A stretch of DNA of 12,819 nucleotides. It comes from an uncultured Collinsella sp. (GTDB taxonomy: Bacteria > Actinomycetota > Coriobacteriia > Coriobacteriales > Coriobacteriaceae). Positions 7,136-12,819 of the stretch are shown in pieces; position 1 is the stretch's first letter, and every line of letters starts with the position of its first letter. A program made the translations under genes and the position numbers. Location: assembly GCA_958346935.1 (NCBI GenBank), contig CATVTM010000059.1, positions 1 through 12,819 on the forward strand, read 5' to 3'. The notes below the pieces were generated by a model that had not been told where the DNA came from, made no database searches, and was given only the letters and a program-made list of their open reading frames with translations.

Positions 7136-8224
7136 CTACCTTTCCGTGCAGCTAATGCAGGGGTCGATGGTCAGGATAATCATGGGAACGTTGGCAAGGA
7201 GTACGCCCTGCAGCGCATGCGTCAGACCCGCCAAGTTCTGCGACGTCGGCGTGCGCACGCGGAAACGGTCCAGGTTCTTGGTGCCGTTGCCGCGCACATA
7301 GTAATACGCCTCGCCGCGCGGCTGCTCAATCACAACCTCGCCGCGCGCGCCGTCGGCCGGTGTGAGCTTGGTACGCCCGCCGATGCCGTCGTGCGGAATC
7401 TTGCCGACAAGCTCCTTGATAATGTCCATGGCCTGCGTGACCTCGGCGCAACGCACCTGGCAGCGGGCATAGCAGTCGCCATCGGTAGCAACGATGGGCT
7501 CAAATGCAGCCAGGTCCGCATAGGCACCGTCACCGAACATGCGCACGTCGTAATCCACGCCCGAGGCGCGGCCGAACGGGCCGACCATCGAAAGCTCCAG
7601 TGCATCTTTCTTGCTGATCACGCCCACGCCATGCAGGCGCTCGCCGCAGCTGGCGTCGTCCAAAAACGTATGCACCAGGGTCTCGTAGTCGGGGCGCATG
7701 GCGTCGAGCGTCTGGACAATGCCCGCCAGCTCGGAGTCCTCAATGTCGTGCTTAAGGCCGCCGATCTCGTTAATCGAAAGGATCACGCGGCCGCCGCACG
7801 TGCTCTCAAAGATCTTGAGAATCTGCTCGCGCAGGGTCCACGAACGATAGAACAGCGCCTCAAAGCCAAAGGCGTCGGCAAGCAGGCCCAGCCACAGCAA
7901 ATGCGAGTGAATGCGCGAAAGCTCGTGCAGAATGGTACGGATATGCTGCACGCGGCCAGGCACCTCGATGTCGAGCATGCGCTCGCAGGCGCTGGCATAG
8001 CCGCAGCTGTGGCCCACGGCGCAGATGCCGCAGATGCGCTCGGCGATGTAGCCAAACTGGTGCATGTCGCGCTTTTCGGTGAGCTTCTCGAGTCCGCGGT
8101 GCACAAAGCCGATCTGCGGAATTGCCTCGATGACGCGGTCGTCCTCGATCACCAGGTCCAGATGAAGCGGCTCGGGCAGCACCGGGTGCTGCGGGCCAAA
8201 CGGAATGACGGAGCGATGTGCCAT
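7136..8224 (-). CDS. echE: Ech [NiFe]-hydrogenase large (catalytic) subunit EchE, NuoD-like
   Basis: EchE is the H2-forming or H2-oxidising subunit, 362 residues, which carries the Ni-Fe centre. Both Ni-binding Cys pairs are present: R63-I-C65-G-I-C68-x3-H72 near the N-terminus and D354-P-C356-I-S-C359-T-E-R362 at the very end. Family motifs GFVHRGLEK, GPFGRASGVDYDVR and EQPRGEAYYYV also fit group 4 hydrogenases. Complex I NuoD lacks these Cys pairs, so this is a hydrogenase and not an NADH dehydrogenase. The protein stops two residues after the final Cys-Thr, so there is no C-terminal propeptide. AGGAGG (8235-8240) lies ten bases before the ATG, and the start is five bases past the echD stop. 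Maturation (hyp) genes are not in the window. Confidence 0.93.
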   Translation of the reverse strand: MAHRSVIPFGPQHPVLPEPLHLDLVIEDDRVIEAIPQIGFVHRGLEKLTEKRDMHQFGYIAERICGICAVGHSCGYASACERMLDIEVPGRVQHIRTILHELSRIHSHLLWLGLLADAFGFEALFYRSWTLREQILKIFESTCGGRVILSINEIGGLKHDIEDSELAGIVQTLDAMRPDYETLVHTFLDDASCGERLHGVGVISKKDALELSMVGPFGRASGVDYDVRMFGDGAYADLAAFEPIVATDGDCYARCQVRCAEVTQAMDIIKELVGKIPHDGIGGRTKLTPADGARGEVVIEQPRGEAYYYVRGNGTKNLDRFRVRTPTSQNLAGLTHALQGVLLANVPMIILTIDPCISCTER

Positions 8225-8229
8225 GGGCC

Positions 8230-8916
8230 TTACGCCTCCTTTTTCTGCTTGTCGCGGGCGGCCTTGGCGGCAAGCGCCGCGCGGACCTTGGCTGCTTTCT
8301 CGGGATCCATGGCAGCGAGCTTTGCCTCCATCTCGGCAGCCTTGAGCGCGGCCTTCGCAGCAGCCTCATCGTGCTGAGCATCGGAGCCCGCGGCATCGCC
8401 GGCGCTCGCAGCGCCCTCCCCTGCAGCAGCCGCAGCAGCGGCGGCCTTTTCGGCAGCGGCCTTGCGCGCCTTGGCTTCGGCGGCGGCACGGACCTTCATG
8501 GCCTTCTCGCGCGCGGCCTTCACCTCGGGCGTGATAACGCTCATGGGCTCGGCAGTCGAGACCTGGTAGAAAAAGCCCTTAAAGTCGATCTGCATGTCGG
8601 TGATGGCAAGCCCAAACAGGTCGTGGGCCTCATTTTCAAACGGGAATACCGCGGGGTAATACGAGCTGATGGACGGAATCTCCTGGTACCGATCAATTCC
8701 CTCAACCACCAGGTTCTCGATCGCATAGCTGCCGTCCTGCGCAATATGTTCCCGAGCAGCTCGAACGTTGATAAACGTATAGACCAAGCGATACGTGCCG
8801 TCGTCGACGTTGCGCTCGGCGTGCATTTGCACAAAGCGCGCGCCGACGCCCTTGAGCGCCTGGACATGCGACAGGAGCTCGTCGATCCCGACGGTGGTAT
8901 AGATAGCCTTTTGCAT
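8230..8916 (-). CDS. echD: Ech hydrogenase NuoC-like subunit EchD with Ala/Lys/Glu-rich tail
   Basis: EchD is the hydrophilic NuoC-type subunit that sits beside the catalytic subunit. Residues 1 to about 130 form the NuoC-like domain, with the signature FPFENEAHDLFGL at 91-103 (the E-x-x-x-x-D-x-F-G pattern of the family). Residues from about 133 to 228 form an extension almost wholly made of Ala, Lys, Glu and Arg, predicted to be a long charged helix, broken near its middle by a Gly/Ser-rich stretch (GEGAASAGDAAGS). Typical EchD proteins are about the length of the first part only, so the tail is extra. The start codon overlaps the echC stop by one base (TAATG). AGGAGG lies seven bases upstream (8924-8929). 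Confidence 0.88.
   Translation of the reverse strand: MQKAIYTTVGIDELLSHVQALKGVGARFVQMHAERNVDDGTYRLVYTFINVRAAREHIAQDGSYAIENLVVEGIDRYQEIPSISSYYPAVFPFENEAHDLFGLAITDMQIDFKGFFYQVSTAEPMSVITPEVKAAREKAMKVRAAAEAKARKAAAEKAAAAAAAAGEGAASAGDAAGSDAQHDEAAAKAALKAAEMEAKLAAMDPEKAAKVRAALAAKAARDKQKKEA
8235..8240 (-). promoter_or_regulatory. echE: Ribosome binding site of echE
   Basis: AGGAGG on the minus strand lies inside the last codons of echD, ten bases before the echE ATG. The spacing is slightly long, but no alternative start fits better. Confidence 0.65.
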
Positions 8917-9503
8917 TACTCGGCCTCCTTTGCAGCGACGGGCGCGGCGGGCGTCCCAGCAGACGCATCACCGGCACCGTCAGCCCCGGCCCCCGCAGCC
9001 ACAAACCCGTCCTCGCCCAGCTCAACGCCGCCATCCCAGGTGGCGGCACCGCCCACGGTGAGTGGATCGCCGCCGGCGCGCATCACGGCCTCCTTCTGGT
9101 CCAGAATGCCGCACGCCTCCACGATGGCATCGATCACCGTCTCGGGGCGAATGGCGCATCCGGGCGCGTACACGTCCACGGGAATCGCGCGGTCCACGCC
9201 GCCGATCACGTTATAGGCATCGCGGAACACGCCGCCCGAGCACGCGCAGATGCCGCAGGCCACCACGCACTTGGGCTCGAGCATCTGGTTGTAGATCTGG
9301 CGCACGACGGGCAGGTTCTGGGCATTGACCGAACCCGTCACCAAAAAGATATCCGCATGCTTGGGGTTGCCGGTGTTGACCACACCAAAGCGCTCCGCAT
9401 CGAACAGTGGCGTGAGCGAGGCCAGCACCTCGATATCGCATCCGTTGCAGCTCGAGCCGTCGTAATGAATAACCCACGGCGAGCGCGACATTTTATGATC
9501 CAT
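8916..9503 (-). CDS. echC: Ech hydrogenase small subunit EchC, NuoB-like [4Fe-4S] protein
   Basis: EchC is the electron-transfer small subunit (195 residues) that carries the proximal [4Fe-4S] cluster next to the Ni-Fe site. The expected ligands are visible: C19-N-G-C22 (SSCNGCDIE), C86 in GICACSGG, and C116 in the PGC of YAPGCAIRPE. The NuoB-like core ends near residue 145. The last 45 or so residues are Gly/Ala-rich, with GADGAGDASAGTPAAP, and look disordered. M1 is preferred over M5 because AGGAGG (9512-9517) stands eight bases before M1. That site overlaps the echAB stop codon, which suggests translational coupling. The stop overlaps the echD start by one base. Confidence 0.91.
   Translation of the reverse strand: MDHKMSRSPWVIHYDGSSCNGCDIEVLASLTPLFDAERFGVVNTGNPKHADIFLVTGSVNAQNLPVVRQIYNQMLEPKCVVACGICACSGGVFRDAYNVIGGVDRAIPVDVYAPGCAIRPETVIDAIVEACGILDQKEAVMRAGGDPLTVGGAATWDGGVELGEDGFVAAGAGADGAGDASAGTPAAPVAAKEAE
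8924..8929 (-). promoter_or_regulatory. echD: Ribosome binding site of echD
   Basis: AGGAGG on the minus strand lies seven bases before the echD ATG, inside the last codons of echC. The sequence match and spacing are ideal. Confidence 0.75.
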
Positions 9504-9511
9504 GGATGCCG

Positions 9512-9517
9512 CCTCCT
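9512..9517 (-). promoter_or_regulatory. echC: Ribosome binding site that decides the echC start
   Basis: AGGAGG overlaps the TAG stop of echAB and lies eight bases before the echC ATG. It supports M1 over the in-frame Met four codons later. Confidence 0.75.
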
Positions 9518-12398
9518 AAATAAACACGTCGACGAGGATGGGCATAAGGTTGAGCAGGCCAAACACCAGCGCCACGCCCCAGCCGAGCTTAAAGCAGCTG
9601 CGCCAGGTGCTGCGTGCGAAGGTGTTGTCGATCAGCACCTCGACAAAATACGTCGCGGCCATCACGACCAGGGCTACGACCCAGCTCACCGGGTTGTCCC
9701 AAACAAAGAACATGCCCACCCACATCAAAAACAGCACGGTCTCGCACCAGTGCATAAGGGTCATCTTGGCCAGCGTGCCGCCGCTCATCTCGGTGGCGAC
9801 GCCCTGGACAATCTCCTGATGCGCGTGATGCGAGTACGAAAGGTCGAACGGCGACTTGCGTAGCTTGATGGTAAGCACCGCGAGCAGCGCAAGGAAAATG
9901 GGCGCGCTGTACACGATGATGGGGGCTGACTGCCCCGTCACGGCAATGGAATCGAAGCTGTCGGTGGCAAGGTACAGGCCCACGCTCATCAGCAGAACGG
10001 CGGGCTCGTAGCTCATAACCTGCAGCAACTCGCGATCGGCGCCGACCTGCGCAAACGGGCTTTGCGTCGAGGCGGACGCCAGCACCACAAAGATCGCGGC
10101 GAGCGTCACCATAAAAGCGCACAGTAGCGTGTTGGAACCCGACACAAAGATGCCGCCGCCCACGACGGTAAAGATGAGCGCACATGCCATATAGGTATCG
10201 TCCATGGTGTTTACGCTGGCAGGAGCCTTGCGCAGCAGCTTGGCAACGTCGTAGAACGGTTGCAGCAGGCGCGGGCCCACACGGCCCTGCATGCGGGCCG
10301 AAAGCTTGCGGTCAAGGCCGTCGATCAAGCCGCCCACAAGCGGCGCCAGCAAGGCAAACGCCACGGTGCCCATAAAGATGCCCACGACACCCGAACCTTC
10401 AAAGTACTTACCGCGCAACACCGAGGGCGCGCTCATGGCAAGTCTCTCGGGCCCAATCCACGCGCAACACAGCAGCGCAAACAAGATAATGCTGCAGCAC
10501 ACGACGCTACCCGCGGGACCAATACGCTTCTCGCCAAGGGCGTCCACCGAGTACCAATTGCGCTTTTCGGCCTTCACCTCGCGTCCCATCGAGCCGCGGA
10601 AATGGCGATATTTGTCGGTTCCCACACCCGAAAGATATACGTTTACGTGCGGTTTGTTGCTCACGCGGAATGAAGTCAGCAGCACCACGGCGATAAAAGC
10701 CACGATAACCACCATCAGATACATGGCATCCTTGCCAATAACGTACGGCACGCGGCCAAACACCATGGCCAAGTAAGGCGACACCAGACCGCTCGAGATA
10801 ACCGGGAACGCCACGCAGCACAGAATCAGCAGCGCGGCGATGGTGTTGAGGGCCATCCATTCGGTCTTATGGACATTGACCTCAACGTTTTGAGCCGTGG
10901 GGTCGACGCCCGAAAGCTTGGCAAGCCACTTGCCCCAGAAGTAAAACGTCGCGGCCGAGCCAAAGGCAAGCACCATGATCATGAGCACGTTGCCGGTCTG
11001 GGCAAACGCCACCAGGGCGCCCCACTTGGACACGAGCATACCAAACGGTGCCACGAACATGCCCATAATGCCCAGCATCATCAGGCGCGTCAGGTGCGGC
11101 ATGCGGCTGAACATGCCGTCCATGTCCTCGATATTGCGGCTGCCGATATGATGCTCGGCCGTGCCCACGCACAGGAACAGCAGCGACTTTGCCACCGTAT
11201 GGAACAGGATCAGGAAGATGGCGGCCCACACGGCCTCGGGCGCGCCGACGCCCAGGCAGGCGCTGATAAGGCCCAGGTTGGAGATGGTGGAGTACGCGAG
11301 CACGCGTTTGGCGTTGCTCTGCGAGATGGCCATGAGGGCAGCGAGCAAAAACGTGATGGCACCCACACTCGTGACCATAAAGCCGGTCACGGGATAGATG
11401 GCATAGAGCGGGCTGAGCTTGACCATCAGGAACACGCCGGCTTTGACCATGGTTGACGAGTGCAGCAGGGCGCTCGTGGGCGTGGGGGCAACCATGGCAC
11501 CCAATAGCCAAGTGTGGAACGGCATCTGTGCGGCCTTGGTGAGCGCGGCGAGCGACAGCAGAACGACCGGCATCACCAGCAGCGCGGATTGCGCGGTTCC
11601 GGCGCCGGAAAGCTCGATCATGCCCGAGATGGTCAGCGGCATGCCGTTAACGTGCAGAAACATAAGGCCCGCCAAAAACGCGATGCCGCCCAGCATGTTA
11701 AGGATGATCTGGGTAAAGGCGTTCTTGATGGCCTCGGGCGTGCGCGTGTAGCCAATCATAAGGAACGAGCACACGGTGGTGATTTCCCAGCCGCAGAACA
11801 GCCACTCAAGGTTGTCGCTCGTCACGATGACGAACATGGCCGAGAGGAACAGGAACATAAGCGCCAGGAACTGCGGGCGACGGTCGGGCGCGGTCTGCCC
11901 GCGCAGCGCAGCCTCGTGCTCGTCATGGGCCTGGAAGTCCTTCATGTAGCCCAGGGCATACACGCAGATTAGGCTGCCGACGATGCCGACGGCAAGTACC
12001 ATGATCACACTCATGTAATCCAGGTAGAGCGGCGTGGCGGTGACAACCTCGGCCGCGGGCAGCGTCATGGCAGCGAAGGCAACCGAACCCACCAGCTGCA
12101 CCACGCCGAGCACCGTGGTGAGCGTGCTCTTATATTTACGCGCGTTGTACAGGATGACGGCGCACAGGATGACATCGACGGCGGAGCTGATGATCGAGAG
12201 CACATGCGAGGTGCCGGGGGCAACCTCAAAGCTCTGCGGGCCCGTGCCAAAAAACATGACGGCAACTACAACCGTCACCGCCATAATGATGCCAGAGCCT
12301 ATGAGCCCTAGCGCATCGCGGGCGCGGTCACCGCGCGCGAGCAGCATGCCCAGCGCCGGTACCAGCGGAAACAGGGTAAGGAAATACAGTAGCGTCAT
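9516..12398 (-). CDS. echAB: Fused Ech hydrogenase membrane subunit EchA-EchB (NuoL-like plus NuoH-like)
   Basis: This single 960-residue membrane protein joins two subunits that are separate in characterised Ech enzymes. Residues 1 to about 650 are a NuoL/MrpA-type ion-translocating module with the key charged residues in place: E205 in WEITTVCSFLMIGY, K288 in LTKAAQMPFHTW, H313 in ALLHSSTMVKAG and K458 in SKWGALVAF. Residues about 655-960 are a NuoH/HycD-type module, with RMQGRVGPRLLQPFYDVAKL around 702-722, which docks the hydrophilic arm. M655 lies where a free EchB would begin. The sequence reads through without a stop or frame change. GGGGGAG seven bases upstream supports the start. It is the first operon gene. 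The expected role is coupling of ferredoxin/H2 redox chemistry to H+ or Na+ export. Confidence 0.92.
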   Translation of the reverse strand: MTLLYFLTLFPLVPALGMLLARGDRARDALGLIGSGIIMAVTVVVAVMFFGTGPQSFEVAPGTSHVLSIISSAVDVILCAVILYNARKYKSTLTTVLGVVQLVGSVAFAAMTLPAAEVVTATPLYLDYMSVIMVLAVGIVGSLICVYALGYMKDFQAHDEHEAALRGQTAPDRRPQFLALMFLFLSAMFVIVTSDNLEWLFCGWEITTVCSFLMIGYTRTPEAIKNAFTQIILNMLGGIAFLAGLMFLHVNGMPLTISGMIELSGAGTAQSALLVMPVVLLSLAALTKAAQMPFHTWLLGAMVAPTPTSALLHSSTMVKAGVFLMVKLSPLYAIYPVTGFMVTSVGAITFLLAALMAISQSNAKRVLAYSTISNLGLISACLGVGAPEAVWAAIFLILFHTVAKSLLFLCVGTAEHHIGSRNIEDMDGMFSRMPHLTRLMMLGIMGMFVAPFGMLVSKWGALVAFAQTGNVLMIMVLAFGSAATFYFWGKWLAKLSGVDPTAQNVEVNVHKTEWMALNTIAALLILCCVAFPVISSGLVSPYLAMVFGRVPYVIGKDAMYLMVVIVAFIAVVLLTSFRVSNKPHVNVYLSGVGTDKYRHFRGSMGREVKAEKRNWYSVDALGEKRIGPAGSVVCCSIILFALLCCAWIGPERLAMSAPSVLRGKYFEGSGVVGIFMGTVAFALLAPLVGGLIDGLDRKLSARMQGRVGPRLLQPFYDVAKLLRKAPASVNTMDDTYMACALIFTVVGGGIFVSGSNTLLCAFMVTLAAIFVVLASASTQSPFAQVGADRELLQVMSYEPAVLLMSVGLYLATDSFDSIAVTGQSAPIIVYSAPIFLALLAVLTIKLRKSPFDLSYSHHAHQEIVQGVATEMSGGTLAKMTLMHWCETVLFLMWVGMFFVWDNPVSWVVALVVMAATYFVEVLIDNTFARSTWRSCFKLGWGVALVFGLLNLMPILVDVFI

Positions 12399-12405
12399 AC
12401 CATCA

Positions 12406-12412
12406 CTCCCCC
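12406..12412 (-). promoter_or_regulatory. echAB: Ribosome binding site of echAB
   Basis: GGGGGAG on the minus strand is seven bases before the ATG at 12398. A nearer upstream ATG (12412-12414) runs into TGA after two codons and can be excluded. Confidence 0.65.
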
Positions 12413-12438
12413 ATGCAAAAACGCTGCAATTGTTTAAC

Positions 12439-12485
12439 GTTATAGCTCAGTTGAGGAGTAGCGGCGGCGGGTTTTCGGTCAACTG
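12439..12485 (-). promoter_or_regulatory. echAB: Candidate ech operon promoter region with a 7-bp inverted repeat
   Basis: TATAAC (12439-12444, minus strand) is a fair -10 element about 40 bases before the echAB ATG, but no recognisable -35 stands 16-18 bases upstream. Instead CAGTTGA (12448-12454) and TCAACTG (12479-12485) form a perfect 7-bp inverted repeat 24 bases apart, covering the place of the missing -35. This would suit an activator or repressor site, though seven bases is short. The rest of the gap to 12648 is GC-rich with nothing I recognise. Confidence 0.35.
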
Positions 12486-12648
12486 GGGAGTTTTAGGCGT
12501 ACGGGGTAACGAGTCTGTCCGCTTTGGAGCAGAGAGGCGACGCTCCCCCTATCGCGGCGGCGGGCGCACGGACCACTGCGCGCGGTTTATTAACCACTTT
12601 GGAGGATGTTCCAGTAGGCTCACGACGGTCCAAAAAGTTGGCGCGGCA

Positions 12649-12673
12649 AGAAAAATGCGCCCCTGTGGGCGCA
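12649..12673 (-). terminator. Intrinsic terminator of the helix-turn-helix gene
   Basis: On the minus strand TGCGCCC-ACAG-GGGCGCA (12673-12656) forms a 7-bp GC-rich stem followed directly by TTTTTCT. It stands 12 bases after the stop of the partial gene at 12686. It also separates that gene from the ech operon. Confidence 0.8.
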
Positions 12674-12685
12674 CCATCCCGTTCG

Positions 12686-12819
12686 CTATTCCGCCTTTTT
12701 AACGCGCGGCTTGCGACCGCGCGGCTTATCAACCAGCGCGGACTCACCGCTCTCGCGATACTGGCGGCACCAAGCCTTGACCGAAGACTCGCTGGGAATC
12801 TTGTGCTTGATCATGGCCT
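12686..12819 (-). CDS. C-terminal end of a helix-turn-helix protein, IS3 OrfA-like (5' end outside the window)
   Basis: Only the last 43 residues are in the window and the gene continues past its right edge. The visible part reads as the recognition half of a transposase-type helix-turn-helix: IPSESSVKAWCRQYRESGES, then ALVDKPRGRKPR and a basic tail KKAE before TAG. The W-x-R-x-Y-x-x-x-G-x-x-x-L-x-x-K/R-P-R-G-R-K-P pattern is the one found in IS3/IS150-family OrfA and related transposase N-terminal domains. Unlike a working IS3 OrfA, there is no leucine zipper after it, no OrfB reading frame downstream and no programmed-frameshift heptamer; a terminator follows at once. It may be a transposase remnant, or a domesticated or stand-alone DNA-binding protein. 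Confidence 0.65.
   Translation of the reverse strand, partial: AMIKHKIPSESSVKAWCRQYRESGESALVDKPRGRKPRVKKAE

Noticed and set aside
6547..7155. A 202-codon plus-strand frame starting in the inverted-repeat element
   Set aside because: It runs across the inverted repeats, a terminator hairpin and then antisense to echF, so it is not a plausible single protein.
7082..8377. A 431-codon plus-strand open frame opposite echE and echD
   Set aside because: It is the complement of genes with exact hydrogenase motifs, and its end is the antisense of the Ala-rich echD tail.
6787..12398. Reading the operon as respiratory complex I (nuo)
   Set aside because: The large subunit keeps both Ni-ligand Cys pairs, there are no NuoE/F/G, NuoA/J/K or separate NuoM/N genes, and the gene order is that of Ech.
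12686..12819. A programmed -1 frameshift at GTTAAAAAGG in the helix-turn-helix gene, as in IS3 elements
   Set aside because: There are only five A residues, the -1 shift at that place would meet TAA, and a terminator follows instead of an OrfB frame.

Overview
The window looks like chromosomal DNA from a gut Coriobacteriia member, probably Collinsella or a close relative. The reasons are high GC with long antisense open frames, strong AGGAGG ribosome sites, an LPxTG-anchored surface protein built from Spy0128-type pilin domains, and an Ech-type hydrogenase operon. The genus is my inference from style and gene content, not from a marker gene. All supported genes lie on the minus strand, so transcription runs from high to low coordinates.

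12819-12649: the 3' end of a helix-turn-helix protein resembling an IS3-family OrfA, closed by an intrinsic terminator. 12648-12399: the upstream region of the hydrogenase operon, with a weak -10 element and a 7-bp inverted repeat. 12398-6787: five tightly packed genes in the canonical order echA-B-C-D-E-F, with echA and echB joined into one 960-codon gene. Together they encode a complete group 4 [NiFe] hydrogenase: membrane ion-pump and anchor modules (EchAB), the small subunit (EchC), a NuoC-like subunit (EchD), the Ni-Fe catalytic subunit (EchE) and a 2x[4Fe-4S] ferredoxin subunit (EchF). The expected role is oxidation of reduced ferredoxin with H2 production and export of H+ or Na+, or the reverse.

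6786-6320: a 467-bp gene-free gap. It holds two hairpins just after echF, a roughly 150-bp element bounded by perfect 19-bp inverted repeats with a bidirectional terminator in its centre, and a cluster of TGAGACA/TGTCTCA motifs upstream of the next gene.

6319-23: a 2098-residue surface adhesin or pilus-tip-like protein. It has a signal peptide, a vWA domain with an intact MIDAS, ten Spy0128-like isopeptide domains that each keep the Lys/Glu/Asn set, and an LPTTG sorting signal. No sortase or second pilin lies in the window.

I found no tRNA, rRNA, CRISPR array or intact insertion sequence. The most unusual items are the EchA-EchB fusion, the EchE that ends two residues past its last Ni ligand, the motif cluster upstream of the adhesin, the 19-bp inverted-repeat element, and an acidic insert and module duplication inside the adhesin stalk. 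None of these by itself amounts to a proven new system.
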